NCBI GenBank assembly: GCA_902617715.1
Contig: CACMXS010000002.1
Coordinates: 1-64,000 of the forward strand
Source of the DNA: an uncultured Pelagibacteraceae bacterium
GTDB taxonomy: Bacteria > Pseudomonadota > Alphaproteobacteria > Pelagibacterales > Pelagibacteraceae
Reading direction: 5' to 3'
DNA: 64,000 nt
The position numbers were made by a program, and so were the translations under genes. The first letter of the stretch is position 1. The number at the start of each line of letters is the position of its first letter. Positions 48,632 through 58,881 of the stretch are shown piece after piece. The notes under the pieces were generated by a model that did no database searches, was not told where the DNA came from, and saw only the letters and a program-made list of their open reading frames with translations.

Positions 48632-50308
48632 CTATTTAATTTCTATCAAATTGTTACATTTTTTTAAAATTTCTTTTTTATGAGAAACAATTACAATCGT
48701 TGAAAAATTTTTAATTAGAGCATCTATTACTTTCTCAGCTGTTATATCATCTAATGCACTTGTGGGCTCATCAACGATTAAGAAATCAGAATTTTTGTAC
48801 AAAGCTCTTGCAATGGAAATTCTTTGTTTTTGGCCCCCAGATAAATTGGAACCCATCTCATTCAAATTGGATTGAAATTTATTTTCTAGTGAATTTACAA
48901 GATCAAATAATTCGGCTTTTTTGATTGCATCAATTAATTTAGATTTATCAATATCTTCTGAATTTGATCCTAAAGCTATATTTTTTTCAATCGTATCATT
49001 AACAATTGCAATATCCTGTGAAACAAAACTTGTATTAATTAAAAAATTTTCTTTTTTATTTCCATCTATAATAATTTCTCCTATATCAGGTTTTATCATT
49101 CCTGTTATTATTTCAATCAAGGTAGTTTTTCCCGCACCACTAGGACCAAAAATCCCTGTTATTGAATTTTTTTTGATCTCGAGATTTAAATTGTTAAAAA
49201 CTTTTTTTTTGTTATATGAAAAGTCAATATTTTTTAAAATAATTTCATTCTCAAAATTTATAATTTCTTTTTTTTTGTGATTTACATTATTATTAACTTT
49301 ATAAATTTCTGAGTATATCAATTGAATTGAAGGACCATGATACCTTAGGGTCATGATACAACTTGTAATTAAACTTATTGACGGAAGTATTCTAAAAGAT
49401 GCGGCAGCTATAACTCCAAATTGAAGAATAATTTCAGATATTTCTAAAGATGTATATTTAAAAAGATACATTGAGTATATAAACAATGATCCTATAGCTA
49501 ACAATTCCAAGCCAGGTTTAACATTAGTTTGGAAAAAATTAAATTTTTGATCTGTTATAAACAATTTTTTACTTAAGTCGCTATATATGTTTTTAAAAAA
49601 AACTTCTTTTGAATAAATAACTATTTCTTTAAAAGCATTAAAAATATTATGTGCAAGAGACATTTTATTTTTAATATAATTAATTCTTTTTAATCCGAAT
49701 TCCTTGATTCTTTTTTTTAAATAAAAAAAATAGATTATTAGAACCACTATAGATAAAATTAAAATCATTACCATCGCTTGGGTTGCGATGACAAAAATAA
49801 GAAATATTAAACTAATTATTAAAAATAAATTATTGAAAATTTTTAAAAGAGCATCAGTAATATTAATTGTAACTATGTCGATCTCCTTATCAAGGATTCT
49901 AGTAACGTTTGATGCGCCATTTTTTGAAATTTCAATATGACTAGAGCTTAAAAAATAATCCATAAATTTTTTAGTAAGATCGTATCGTAAATCTTTTATA
50001 AAAGAGTGGAATATAGAATTTAAAGAAATGCTAAAAATTGTTCTTATAATAAAAACAAATAAAAAAATAAATAATGCCCAAAAAAATATATCTGACTTAT
50101 CTAGATTAAACTTTTCTAAAAAATTAAATTGATAAATCAAATTTGTATCTGGAGTTATCAAAGACTGAATTATAGGAACAATCGAACCAATAGAAATAAA
50201 TTCAAGTATTGAATTGATAAAAATTAAAAATCCAATTAATAAAAACTTTAATTTTAATTTTTTATCTAAAAGATTGAAATATATATTTAAATTATTTTTT
50301 TTATGCAT
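48632..50308 (-). CDS. ABC transporter (PglK/MsbA-like) ATP-binding/permease protein
   Basis: TM domain, Walker A GPSGAGKTTLIEI, signature LSGGQKQRISIARAL, Walker B DFLIVDEPTSALD. Confidence 0.93.
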   Translation of the reverse strand: MHKKNNLNIYFNLLDKKLKLKFLLIGFLIFINSILEFISIGSIVPIIQSLITPDTNLIYQFNFLEKFNLDKSDIFFWALFIFLFVFIIRTIFSISLNSIFHSFIKDLRYDLTKKFMDYFLSSSHIEISKNGASNVTRILDKEIDIVTINITDALLKIFNNLFLIISLIFLIFVIATQAMVMILILSIVVLIIYFFYLKKRIKEFGLKRINYIKNKMSLAHNIFNAFKEIVIYSKEVFFKNIYSDLSKKLFITDQKFNFFQTNVKPGLELLAIGSLFIYSMYLFKYTSLEISEIILQFGVIAAASFRILPSISLITSCIMTLRYHGPSIQLIYSEIYKVNNNVNHKKKEIINFENEIILKNIDFSYNKKKVFNNLNLEIKKNSITGIFGPSGAGKTTLIEIITGMIKPDIGEIIIDGNKKENFLINTSFVSQDIAIVNDTIEKNIALGSNSEDIDKSKLIDAIKKAELFDLVNSLENKFQSNLNEMGSNLSGGQKQRISIARALYKNSDFLIVDEPTSALDDITAEKVIDALIKNFSTIVIVSHKKEILKKCNNLIEIK

Positions 50309-50344
50309 TTAATTTATTGGTTATCTGATTGGTGAAACTATAAA

Positions 50345-50899
50345 TTATTTTAATTTTGATTTAATCAAATCTACTATTGCAAGTAAGTAAAACTGATGAA
50401 CATTTTCAATAAGATTATACTTTTTTGAGTCTATCCAAAAATTGATATCACTATTACTATTTAAATAATTTTTTTCGTTAAATCCTGTAAAACTTATAAT
50501 TTTTGAAAAATTTTTTTTTCTTGCCGCCTTTAATCCATTAATCATATTTTTTGATTTACCACTAGATGAAATCAAAATCAAAATATCATTCCTACTTCCA
50601 TATTTTTTTATGACCCTTGAAATCCAATTTTCAAATTTAAAATCATTGGCGTAACAAGTTATGATACCAGGATCATTGTAATTTAAACATTTTGTGTGAG
50701 TATTATTTGTTAAATCCATACTAAAATGAGAAGCTATACTGGCACTACCACCATTTCCAAAAACATGAATTTTATTAACTTTTTTCAATTTTAAAATTAA
50801 ATTACAAATAAGTATTATTTTTTCAGATTGATTAGAAGCTTTCAATATCAACTTATTAAACTCCTCAATATATTTGTTCAAAAAAATTCTATTTTCCAT
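50345..50899 (-). CDS. GmhA-like SIS-domain phosphoheptose isomerase
   Basis: KIHVFGNGGSASIASHFSMDLTNNT, DILILISSSGKSKNMINGLKAARKK. Confidence 0.88.
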   Translation of the reverse strand: MENRIFLNKYIEEFNKLILKASNQSEKIILICNLILKLKKVNKIHVFGNGGSASIASHFSMDLTNNTHTKCLNYNDPGIITCYANDFKFENWISRVIKKYGSRNDILILISSSGKSKNMINGLKAARKKNFSKIISFTGFNEKNYLNSNSDINFWIDSKKYNLIENVHQFYLLAIVDLIKSKLK

Positions 50900-51253
50900 T
50901 TATTTTTCTAATATTGTGATTAACTTTTTTATCCAGTTTTTATTAAAACCATAACCTTTATCATCTATGTACATATCAGCTGATGGTTTTGATATAAATA
51001 ATTTATGATACTTTATTCTAAATTTTTTTATTTGCTTTGCTATTTTAAAATATTTTCTATTTTTATCTTTAATCAAATCATTTGACCTACCCATATACCT
51101 CGCAGTATAAATTTTGATGATATATCCTTTATCGTAAAGTTTATTAACTAATCTAATAGCATTTCTCTTTGGTTTAGAATTTTTATAGTCATTTCCCTTT
51201 GTAACACAAAGAGTATTATCTAAATCAAAACATAATGTTTTAAATTTTTGCAT
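50900..51253 (-). CDS. HAD-superfamily capsular biosynthesis phosphatase-like protein
   Basis: LCFDLDNTLCVTKGNDYKNSKPKRNAI, IKIYTARYMGRS, KPSADMYIDDKGYGF. Confidence 0.85.
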   Translation of the reverse strand: MQKFKTLCFDLDNTLCVTKGNDYKNSKPKRNAIRLVNKLYDKGYIIKIYTARYMGRSNDLIKDKNRKYFKIAKQIKKFRIKYHKLFISKPSADMYIDDKGYGFNKNWIKKLITILEK

Positions 51254-51281
51254 TAGAAAAACTTACTTAAAAAAAATAATT

Positions 51282-52796
51282 CTAATTGAAAAGATATTCA
51301 AGATTTTTTTTGAAAATCTCGTAATTAAAATATTTATCATTGCCAAGATTACTTACAGTATAACTTGCAGCAATCGAAGCAAAAAACAGACAAAGGTCAG
51401 GTTCTATTTTTGACGATAGACACAAAGAGGCTATAGAAAAAAATGCGTCTCCAGATCCTATGGTGTCATCAGGATTTTGAACAAATGCCGGACAGAAAAA
51501 ATCTTTATCTTTTCTAAATAAATACGATCCAAATTTACCCTTAGTTATAATTAAGTTTTTATAATTATTTCTCATAATTAATTTTTTAGCTAAGTACCTT
51601 AATGGAGTTTTGTAATCTTTCATTCCAAATCTTAATTCATTTTCATTTACACATAGTGTATTTATATTTTTATATTTATCTAACGAATAACTTCCTATGT
51701 TATTAGAATTCAATTGAGAATTTACATAAAGTTTTTGTTTAAATTGTAACAAATTTTTTTTAACATTTTTAGTAATTTCACCATGAGAATAATCAACTAA
51801 AATTATAGTATCTACTTTTTTTGAAAAAAATTTTAATTTATTTAGATATTGTTTCTCAATTTTTGAGTCTAAATATTTTTCATCTATATCATAAATACCT
51901 AAAATTTTGATATTTTTATAAGAATCTAGATATCTCATTTTCATAAAAGTATTTGAATTTTTTTTCACTAAATAATTATATCTTAACTTTTTATTTAACT
52001 TTTTTTTAATAAAATTAATTTCATTATTTTTCTCTCCAACACAAAAGATATAATTAGTATTTTTTGAAAAAGTTGAACAAATATTAGCTACTAAAGCTGA
52101 TCCTCCTAAAAATTTTTTTTTGGAATTTTCTTTATATACCAACATTGGCTCTTTACCTGATTTACCTAAAACATCTAAAAAATTGTAAATATCTATTATC
52201 AACTCACCAAGTATAAATGATGAATTATTTTTTAATTTTAATAAAGAATTATTGATTACATCTTTTTTAAATTTTGACCTTAATCTTAAGACATGTTTAG
52301 AATAAAGATCATTTTTTGAAATCAGATCTAAATCATTTGATTTGATAATTTTATTTGAACTTTTTTTTATGTGCTTGACCGTGATAAATTTTCCTTTGTT
52401 CTTTTTTAAAATTTTTAATTCTTTTTTTAAATTTATGTCTTTATTTTTTTTTTTAATATAATCTGGTCCTTTGCAGTAAATATCTGGCTTTAAATCATCT
52501 ATATTTTTCTCAGCTGTTTGGTGATCACTTTGAATTACAAAATCAATCATGGATAAATTTTTTAGTACATTAATCCTATCTTTCGTGGAATTAATTGGTC
52601 TAAATGGCCCTTTGTTAACAAACTTATCTGTTGTAACAGACACTACCAAAATATCACCCAGACTTTTTGCTTGTTTAAAATATTCTATGTGGCCCGAATG
52701 TATAACATCAAATACACCATGACACATTACTACTTTTTTTTTTTTCTTTTTGACGGTAGATATTGCTAATTTAAATTCTTCTTGCATTTCAATCAT
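51282..52796 (-). CDS. Bifunctional cytidylyl/adenylyltransferase (N-terminal) + PfkB/RfaE-type sugar kinase (C-terminal)
   Basis: N-term VMCHGVFDVIHSGHIEYFKQAKSLGDILVVSVTTD; C-term FLGGSALVANICSTF, LVDYSHGEIT, DDTIGSGDAFFSIASLCL. Confidence 0.92.
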   Translation of the reverse strand: MIEMQEEFKLAISTVKKKKKKVVMCHGVFDVIHSGHIEYFKQAKSLGDILVVSVTTDKFVNKGPFRPINSTKDRINVLKNLSMIDFVIQSDHQTAEKNIDDLKPDIYCKGPDYIKKKNKDINLKKELKILKKNKGKFITVKHIKKSSNKIIKSNDLDLISKNDLYSKHVLRLRSKFKKDVINNSLLKLKNNSSFILGELIIDIYNFLDVLGKSGKEPMLVYKENSKKKFLGGSALVANICSTFSKNTNYIFCVGEKNNEINFIKKKLNKKLRYNYLVKKNSNTFMKMRYLDSYKNIKILGIYDIDEKYLDSKIEKQYLNKLKFFSKKVDTIILVDYSHGEITKNVKKNLLQFKQKLYVNSQLNSNNIGSYSLDKYKNINTLCVNENELRFGMKDYKTPLRYLAKKLIMRNNYKNLIITKGKFGSYLFRKDKDFFCPAFVQNPDDTIGSGDAFFSIASLCLSSKIEPDLCLFFASIAASYTVSNLGNDKYFNYEIFKKNLEYLFN

Positions 52797-52837
52797 CTCT
52801 AATAAGTAAATTTTTTTGATTCAAGTATATATTTAGA

Positions 52838-54544
52838 TTAATCAATAATGTTATAAAAATATCTTATTTTTCCTACTGATTTTGGAAAGTATCTGAATTT
52901 TTTAAAATCTTTATCCTTCATCATTTGTATAAATTTTTTTGATTTTCTAATAAGCATTTCTTCCTTTGAAAATTTTAGTATGTATCCTTTCTTCTTAAGT
53001 ATTTCAAAATCATGAACTTGGATTAGATCATTACTAGAATAATCTGTTTTAGACATTAGTTTATTTTTATAATAGAGAGGTCTTAAAGTATAAAAACATT
53101 TATCATGAAAAAAAGGTTTTCTGTTAAAGGGAAATTCCAAATTAAGTGAAATTTTATTAAAACATGAAGTAAAAGTAGTAAATCCACTTGCACCAAAATT
53201 TAAGATAAAATTACAATTTTGCACTAAATAAATATCGTTAAAATCATTCTTATATTTTGAATGAGCGTAATCAAAAAAATTTTTATTTGAAATATTCAAT
53301 ATTTTTTGACTTGAACTTCCCATTAATAAAACCCGATATCCAATTTTACAAAAATACAAAATTACATTCTTATAATTATCTAAATCAACAGTTCTATCTT
53401 CATTTAAAGCATTTAAATTAAAATTTTCATTTTTAAATTGAGCATCTCTATGAAACAGACAAATATATTTTCCTTTAATTTTTAATTTATTAATATAGTT
53501 CACTTTTAATATTTTTTTTAAAACTTTGGAGTCAACTGAAGGAGAAATGATCCCTTTTTTTTTAAATTCTTTATAAGATAAATCATACATAGAAATGCTA
53601 TCTCCAAATAAAAAAGCATCAGTTACTTTTTTTGAGAATTTATTTTGGATTAATCTTTTAAGGAAAATGTTGTTATTTAAACTTGAATTTTTATAATTTT
53701 TTAATATGTATTTTGTTAAACAATAATTAGAAACATAATCAGTAGACATGAAAATTTTTTTTTGTAAATTGAATATTCCTAGTTTTTTTAATCTATGAAA
53801 ATACTCAATAAACATCAATTGATGACCAAAAGCATAAAAAAGCAAACCTTGATTTTCGATTTCAGTAAATTGATTTTTCTCTTTCTGCTTACTGTCTATC
53901 TTTGAGTGAATCAATTTTAGTAATTTTCCAGAACCAATATTATAGTCAACAGCAACTTGTAAAATTTTTAGACAATAAAGTGTATTATATTTTTTGAGAT
54001 AAGTTTTAGTAAGTTTTATTTTATCATCAATTTGATTAAAATGAGTTAAATTTCTTAAACAGTAATTCCAAAATAAAAAATTTGATAATTCATTATCATT
54101 AATATTTGATGATGATACCAATTTTTGATTTAAATATTTTGTAATATTAAAAAAATTTGTAAACAAAATAAAAGTTGATTGTGGATACATTTTATAATTT
54201 TTTTTAAGATTTAAAATAAATTTTTTAATTAAAATAAAATAGTCTCTTGTTTCAATTTCATTAAAATTTAGCAATGACATTTTTTTTTGTTTTTTTGCAA
54301 AATTATAATTAAATTCTTTTATATCATCTTTCATTAAATTTATTTTTTCCCAAAAATTAATGATTTTGGTGAATTCTTTATGATTTGTGTGAATATTACC
54401 TAAATTGGATAAATTTTGATTTCTTTTTTTCTTTTTTTTTTTTAGAAAAAAAAAAATAAATATTTTTGGAAAATTAATAGACAAAAAAAATAATGTTTTT
54501 GTCACAAATCTCAATTTAAACAGTTTTCTGATCATCTTTATCAA
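52838..54544 (-). CDS. TIGR04372-like putative glycosyltransferase
   Basis: YICLFHRDAQFKNENFNLNALNEDRTVDLDNYKNVILYFCKIGYRVLLMG, FILNFGASGFTTFTSCFNKISLNLEFPF. Confidence 0.65.
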   Translation of the reverse strand: MIKMIRKLFKLRFVTKTLFFLSINFPKIFIFFFLKKKKKKRNQNLSNLGNIHTNHKEFTKIINFWEKINLMKDDIKEFNYNFAKKQKKMSLLNFNEIETRDYFILIKKFILNLKKNYKMYPQSTFILFTNFFNITKYLNQKLVSSSNINDNELSNFLFWNYCLRNLTHFNQIDDKIKLTKTYLKKYNTLYCLKILQVAVDYNIGSGKLLKLIHSKIDSKQKEKNQFTEIENQGLLFYAFGHQLMFIEYFHRLKKLGIFNLQKKIFMSTDYVSNYCLTKYILKNYKNSSLNNNIFLKRLIQNKFSKKVTDAFLFGDSISMYDLSYKEFKKKGIISPSVDSKVLKKILKVNYINKLKIKGKYICLFHRDAQFKNENFNLNALNEDRTVDLDNYKNVILYFCKIGYRVLLMGSSSQKILNISNKNFFDYAHSKYKNDFNDIYLVQNCNFILNFGASGFTTFTSCFNKISLNLEFPFNRKPFFHDKCFYTLRPLYYKNKLMSKTDYSSNDLIQVHDFEILKKKGYILKFSKEEMLIRKSKKFIQMMKDKDFKKFRYFPKSVGKIRYFYNIID

Positions 54545-54583
54545 AAGTTTTAAAATATAAATTTATCTTTAAAAGAGAGTTTT

Positions 54584-55489
54584 TTAAGATTTAAAGTAAT
54601 AACTATTTTTTTTATTTTCTTTTATTTTTTTAAAAAAATATTCTAATTTGAAATTTTTAGTATTACTTATGCGTCTAAATTTATTTGTTGAGAGAGTATT
54701 ATATAAAGGTCTTCTCTCAATAACTGCAAAAGAATTAATTTTTTTAGGTACTAATTTTACATTATTGATATTAAAAAATTTTTTTATTTTTTTTGCTAAA
54801 CTCAAAATATCAACTTCTTTTATCGAACTTATATGGAATATTCCCAGACAATTTTTTTTTAAAAGTTTTTCAATGTAGAAAGTCATATCGTCAACATATA
54901 TTGGGGAAAATTTTTGATCATAAGCACAAAATATTTTTTTTGATGATTTCATTTTTTTTAACAATTGTGTCACTAAAGTTTTATCATTCAAATCTAGACC
55001 AAATACTTTACTCATTCTTACTATTAAGTATTTTTGATTTTTCTTAAGTATATATTTTTCAACTTTATCTTTTATCTTGCCATAGTTGTTAATTGGTTTT
55101 TTTAAATCTTTTTCTTTATAATTTCCTTTTTGGCCATCAAACACTGCATCAGATGAAATATAAACTGGTATTATGCCGTTTTCAGAACAATAATTAATAA
55201 TTTCTTTAGTTCTTTCAAGGTTAACAAAATATGAATTTTTTAATTTTTTTTTTGTTTTATCGAGATTAGCATTTATTGCGTGGGCTAAAACAATATATCT
55301 TAAATTTTTTTTTGTTCTTAAAAAATTTTTAATTTTTTTTTTAACGTCAAATAAAAGAAGGCCTTTTTTTTTATTTTTGAAGTACGAACCGTAAACTTTA
55401 TATTTTTTTTTTTTTAAATAATGGAATAAATTACTTCCGATATAACCTGACGCACCTATAATAAGGATATTGTGATTATTTTGTCTCAA
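54584..55489 (-). CDS. RmlD-like dTDP-4-dehydrorhamnose reductase family SDR
   Basis: ILIIGASGYIGSNLFHYLKKKKYKVYGSYFKN, YISSDAVFDGQKGNYKEKDLKKPINNYGKIKDKVEKYIL. Confidence 0.87.
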   Translation of the reverse strand: MRQNNHNILIIGASGYIGSNLFHYLKKKKYKVYGSYFKNKKKGLLLFDVKKKIKNFLRTKKNLRYIVLAHAINANLDKTKKKLKNSYFVNLERTKEIINYCSENGIIPVYISSDAVFDGQKGNYKEKDLKKPINNYGKIKDKVEKYILKKNQKYLIVRMSKVFGLDLNDKTLVTQLLKKMKSSKKIFCAYDQKFSPIYVDDMTFYIEKLLKKNCLGIFHISSIKEVDILSLAKKIKKFFNINNVKLVPKKINSFAVIERRPLYNTLSTNKFRRISNTKNFKLEYFFKKIKENKKNSYYFKS

Positions 55490-55509
55490 CTTATTAAATA
55501 TTGTTAATT

Positions 55510-57141
55510 TTAGTGTGTTGATTGTTCTAATGTAGGTATTTTTTCCTCAAAAAACTTTTTGCTCCGCTCATCAGTTCCATAAACTTGCTCATCGGTTTTA
55601 TCAGCACTTTTAACTTCAACACCTGCATTTTGCCTAGTTTCTTTTCTCCAAATTTTTAATTCTTCCATGGTTATCCCAAGCATTTTTGCAATTTTCTGAT
55701 GATGATCTGGTCTATTTGATGGAAAATTAATTCTATCCCACTCATAAGCTCTTTTAATTTGAAGTTCAATAGCTGTCCATTCCTCAGTATTTATAACTCC
55801 TTTTCCAAAACCATAAAAATCCTCGGGTTTTAAGTCTTCTGGTATTACTTTCATTTTTTTTGCATCCTCATACATTTCCGTTCCCGGTAATGGCGTAGCT
55901 ATGGAAAATAGAGAGTAATCTAATATTCTATCCTGATTTGTAATTTTATCAGCAAATTCAAATGTTGTTAAAATATCATTCCAAGTATCTCCGGGCATTC
56001 CTATTATGAAATTAGACGCTATCTCATCAAATCCATAATTTCTCATTTCATGCAATCTAATCACCGCATGCTCTAGATTAGTAGGTCTTTTCATTCTCTT
56101 AAATGTTTCCGGCGAACCAGACTCTAATGATATACTTATTTGATAACATCCTGACTCTTTCATCCAAAATAATAAATCATCTTTACCTTTCTTTTCTTTA
56201 ATAGTATGTGGCAAGGGAATATGTCTTAGATCTAAGTTATTTGATTTCCATACTAAATCGTATCCTTCTTCCCTCAACTTTGTTATACCTTTTAAAATAT
56301 CTATGATTCTATCTCTAGGTAATAGCAAACTATCATCAACAAATATAATTTCTCTTATCCCGTGATTTTTAACAAGATGTTTTATCTCTTCAATAATGCT
56401 TCCTGGAGACCTTCTTTTAATTCCATCATTTATTGGATTTCCATCTTTTCCAGCTCCACAATATGTGCATTTATAAACACAACCCCTAGAGGTCATCATA
56501 ATAGTCATTGGTAGTTGTCGAAATTGAAAATTTTGAGTATATTTTTGGCTCCAAGAAAATAATCTTTTTGTATTGTAATCACTGTAATCTGGGAATGGTA
56601 GGTCATCTAAATTTTTAACGTTTCCAATAGCCTTACGAGGATTATGTTTCCAAATATTGTCTTCGTCTCTGTAATGAAGTCCGTCAATATGTTGAAAATC
56701 TTTTTTATTTTTTATTGCATCCATAAGTTTGAGTAGTCTCTCTTCTCCCTCAGATATTACGACGAAATCTATATTTTCATCCTCCTTTGCAACATCGGGT
56801 GATATAGATGGATAAACTCCTCCGATAACAGTTTTTGAATTTGGTTTTGCTTTTTTAATTATAGCAAAAGATTTATGGACCGAGTCCCTATATTCAACAC
56901 TTAAGGCACTAATACCAACAACCTTTCCAGCTTTTTCTTTGAGAATTTGTAAGAGTTCATCTTCGGTAAGATTTTCTGTATTAGCATCAATGTGATTTAC
57001 TGAATAACCATTTTTTCTTAAAACAGCAGTTAAAATCCCCTCTGGATAAGGTATATGATTCCAGTATCTTCCCTCACCACCTTTGTGCCATCTTGTATTA
57101 GGAATTACAAAAGTAAAATCTACTTGTTTAGTTTCAGACAT
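55510..57141 (-). CDS. B12-binding-domain radical SAM protein
   Basis: N-terminal cobalamin-binding-like fold (VVGISALSVEYRDSVHKSFAIIKKAKPNSKTVIGGVYPS), radical SAM CVYKCTYCGAG (CxxxCxxC). Confidence 0.9.
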   Translation of the reverse strand: MSETKQVDFTFVIPNTRWHKGGEGRYWNHIPYPEGILTAVLRKNGYSVNHIDANTENLTEDELLQILKEKAGKVVGISALSVEYRDSVHKSFAIIKKAKPNSKTVIGGVYPSISPDVAKEDENIDFVVISEGEERLLKLMDAIKNKKDFQHIDGLHYRDEDNIWKHNPRKAIGNVKNLDDLPFPDYSDYNTKRLFSWSQKYTQNFQFRQLPMTIMMTSRGCVYKCTYCGAGKDGNPINDGIKRRSPGSIIEEIKHLVKNHGIREIIFVDDSLLLPRDRIIDILKGITKLREEGYDLVWKSNNLDLRHIPLPHTIKEKKGKDDLLFWMKESGCYQISISLESGSPETFKRMKRPTNLEHAVIRLHEMRNYGFDEIASNFIIGMPGDTWNDILTTFEFADKITNQDRILDYSLFSIATPLPGTEMYEDAKKMKVIPEDLKPEDFYGFGKGVINTEEWTAIELQIKRAYEWDRINFPSNRPDHHQKIAKMLGITMEELKIWRKETRQNAGVEVKSADKTDEQVYGTDERSKKFFEEKIPTLEQSTH

Positions 57142-57189
57142 ATAGATTATTTAGGTCAATTAATGATTGTTGTCAACAACTCTATTAAT

Positions 57190-57693
57190 TTACAAAGTGT
57201 TAATAAATTTTTTTACCTCAAATTGATTATTTTCAGATGGTGACCATTTGGCATAAATAGTTTTTTTTTTTAAAAGAGGACCTTCTGTTGTTTCGTGAAA
57301 AATGAAATTTTTTGATTTTAATTTAAATGTATGAAACACAGAACTAGAAAGTCGATAATAAAAAGTAAATTTATCTTTTTTAGCACTTAACCTAATTTTT
57401 TTTATAATTTTACCTTTGTAATCAAAAAAGATAACATCAGCCAATCCCTCAATAACATGTAGTGATTCTGCTTTATTAATATGTTTGTGCGGCCTAATGT
57501 AAGTGTCCTTTGACAAAATAATTATCATCTCATGTAACTTGCTCTTTTGATTTTTATGCAAACAAATTCTTGCTCTTTTTCTTTTTGTAAATTTTACTCT
57601 TTTTTTCAAAAAGCTAATGTGTTTTTGGGTAATAAACGCAATACCTTTTTTCACATAATAAACTTCATTATTTATTTTTTTTAAACTTTTCAT
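57190..57693 (-). CDS. WbuC-family cupin metalloprotein
   Basis: HEMIIILSKDTYIRPHKHINKAESLHVIEGLADVIFFDYKGKI, SVFHTFKLKSKNFIFHETTEGPL. Confidence 0.82.
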   Translation of the reverse strand: MKSLKKINNEVYYVKKGIAFITQKHISFLKKRVKFTKRKRARICLHKNQKSKLHEMIIILSKDTYIRPHKHINKAESLHVIEGLADVIFFDYKGKIIKKIRLSAKKDKFTFYYRLSSSVFHTFKLKSKNFIFHETTEGPLLKKKTIYAKWSPSENNQFEVKKFINTL

Positions 57694-58877
57694 GTTTTAC
57701 TAAAAGTGTATTTACTTTTATTATATATAGAAAAAAACTTAATTTTATTTTTTAATTTATTTTTTAATTTGAGAATGATTTTTTTTTCACTCTCAGAATT
57801 TACTCCTAAAATAATTAATATTTTAGACATTTTATTAATTTGAGTTGAGTCTATTATTTTTAAATTTGAATTTGGTAAAATTAGATCTTGTTTATTTCTA
57901 TCATCGTCAATAACTAAATCGATCAAATTGTGAAGCTTCAAGATATTCAAAAATGTACATGCAGCATGACCTGTTCCAAATAAACATATTTTATAATCAT
58001 TTAATTTAAATTTATTAATTAAATCTTTTATTTTTTTTTTATCTTTATTTAGTCGTGTTAAGTTAAAGTTTATTTTAGTTTTTTTTAAAGTAATATTTTT
58101 TTTCTCCAATTTTTCATCAAATTTAACAATTAAAATAAGAACGTTTTCATATGAATATTCGTACTTTTTAAAATAAAGAATTCTAAAATTCATATTCAAA
58201 AAAAGTCTTTTTAAAGTATTTTCGGTAAAATATAAAATATGTTCCTCCCAAATAGATGCATAATCTCTTGAATTTAAAGAATCCTTGCAGTCTGGAACTT
58301 CAAAAACTAAATAGCCATTTTTTTTTATCAATTTTTTCAAAGATTTTATAAAATTAATTGTATCATAACTGTGCTCAAGAATATGCCTTGCAATTAATAT
58401 ATCTGCTTTTTTTTTTTTAATCTTAACAATATTTTTTTTGCTAAATTTCGAAATTTTTTCTTGAATAGTTTCAAGATTTGATTTCGGATCACTGATATCA
58501 AGATCCTTTTTCATATTAAGGTACCAGGTTTTATCAAAACCAGCTCTATTAAATCTTTTAAGTGTAGAAATCTCCTTGTAACTTACTCCTGCAATTATAG
58601 AATTTTTGTTAATATTTTTTAAACTTTTTAATTTATTTACTAATTCATCCAAATGTTCTTCAGGTTCATTATAATTGATCCAATTATATTTAGGCTTAAG
58701 TTCTTTAACTGGAAATAATTTATTTAATTGAACTAAATCACATTTTTTACAAATTCCAATTTCTAATCTAAATTTTCTATCCTTATCAGTTTTATTCTTA
58801 TATTTGTGACAAACAGGAAAGCTTCCAAAACTAATAATTTTTTTTAAATTAATTTTTTTACAAATTCTACATTTCAT
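57690..58877 (-). CDS. C-methyltransferase-like class I SAM methyltransferase with N-terminal zinc-binding domain
   Basis: MKCRICKKINLKKIISFGSFPVCHKY...IGICKKCDLVQL; ARHILEHSYDTINFIKSLKKLIKKNGYLVFEVPD. Confidence 0.83.
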   Translation of the reverse strand: MKCRICKKINLKKIISFGSFPVCHKYKNKTDKDRKFRLEIGICKKCDLVQLNKLFPVKELKPKYNWINYNEPEEHLDELVNKLKSLKNINKNSIIAGVSYKEISTLKRFNRAGFDKTWYLNMKKDLDISDPKSNLETIQEKISKFSKKNIVKIKKKKADILIARHILEHSYDTINFIKSLKKLIKKNGYLVFEVPDCKDSLNSRDYASIWEEHILYFTENTLKRLFLNMNFRILYFKKYEYSYENVLILIVKFDEKLEKKNITLKKTKINFNLTRLNKDKKKIKDLINKFKLNDYKICLFGTGHAACTFLNILKLHNLIDLVIDDDRNKQDLILPNSNLKIIDSTQINKMSKILIILGVNSESEKKIILKLKNKLKNKIKFFSIYNKSKYTFSKT

Positions 58878-58881
58878 AATT

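Noticed and set aside
54421-54470. T12/A11 tracts resembling a hairpin terminator
   Set aside because: They lie inside a coding region as Lys/Phe codons; no GC-containing stem.
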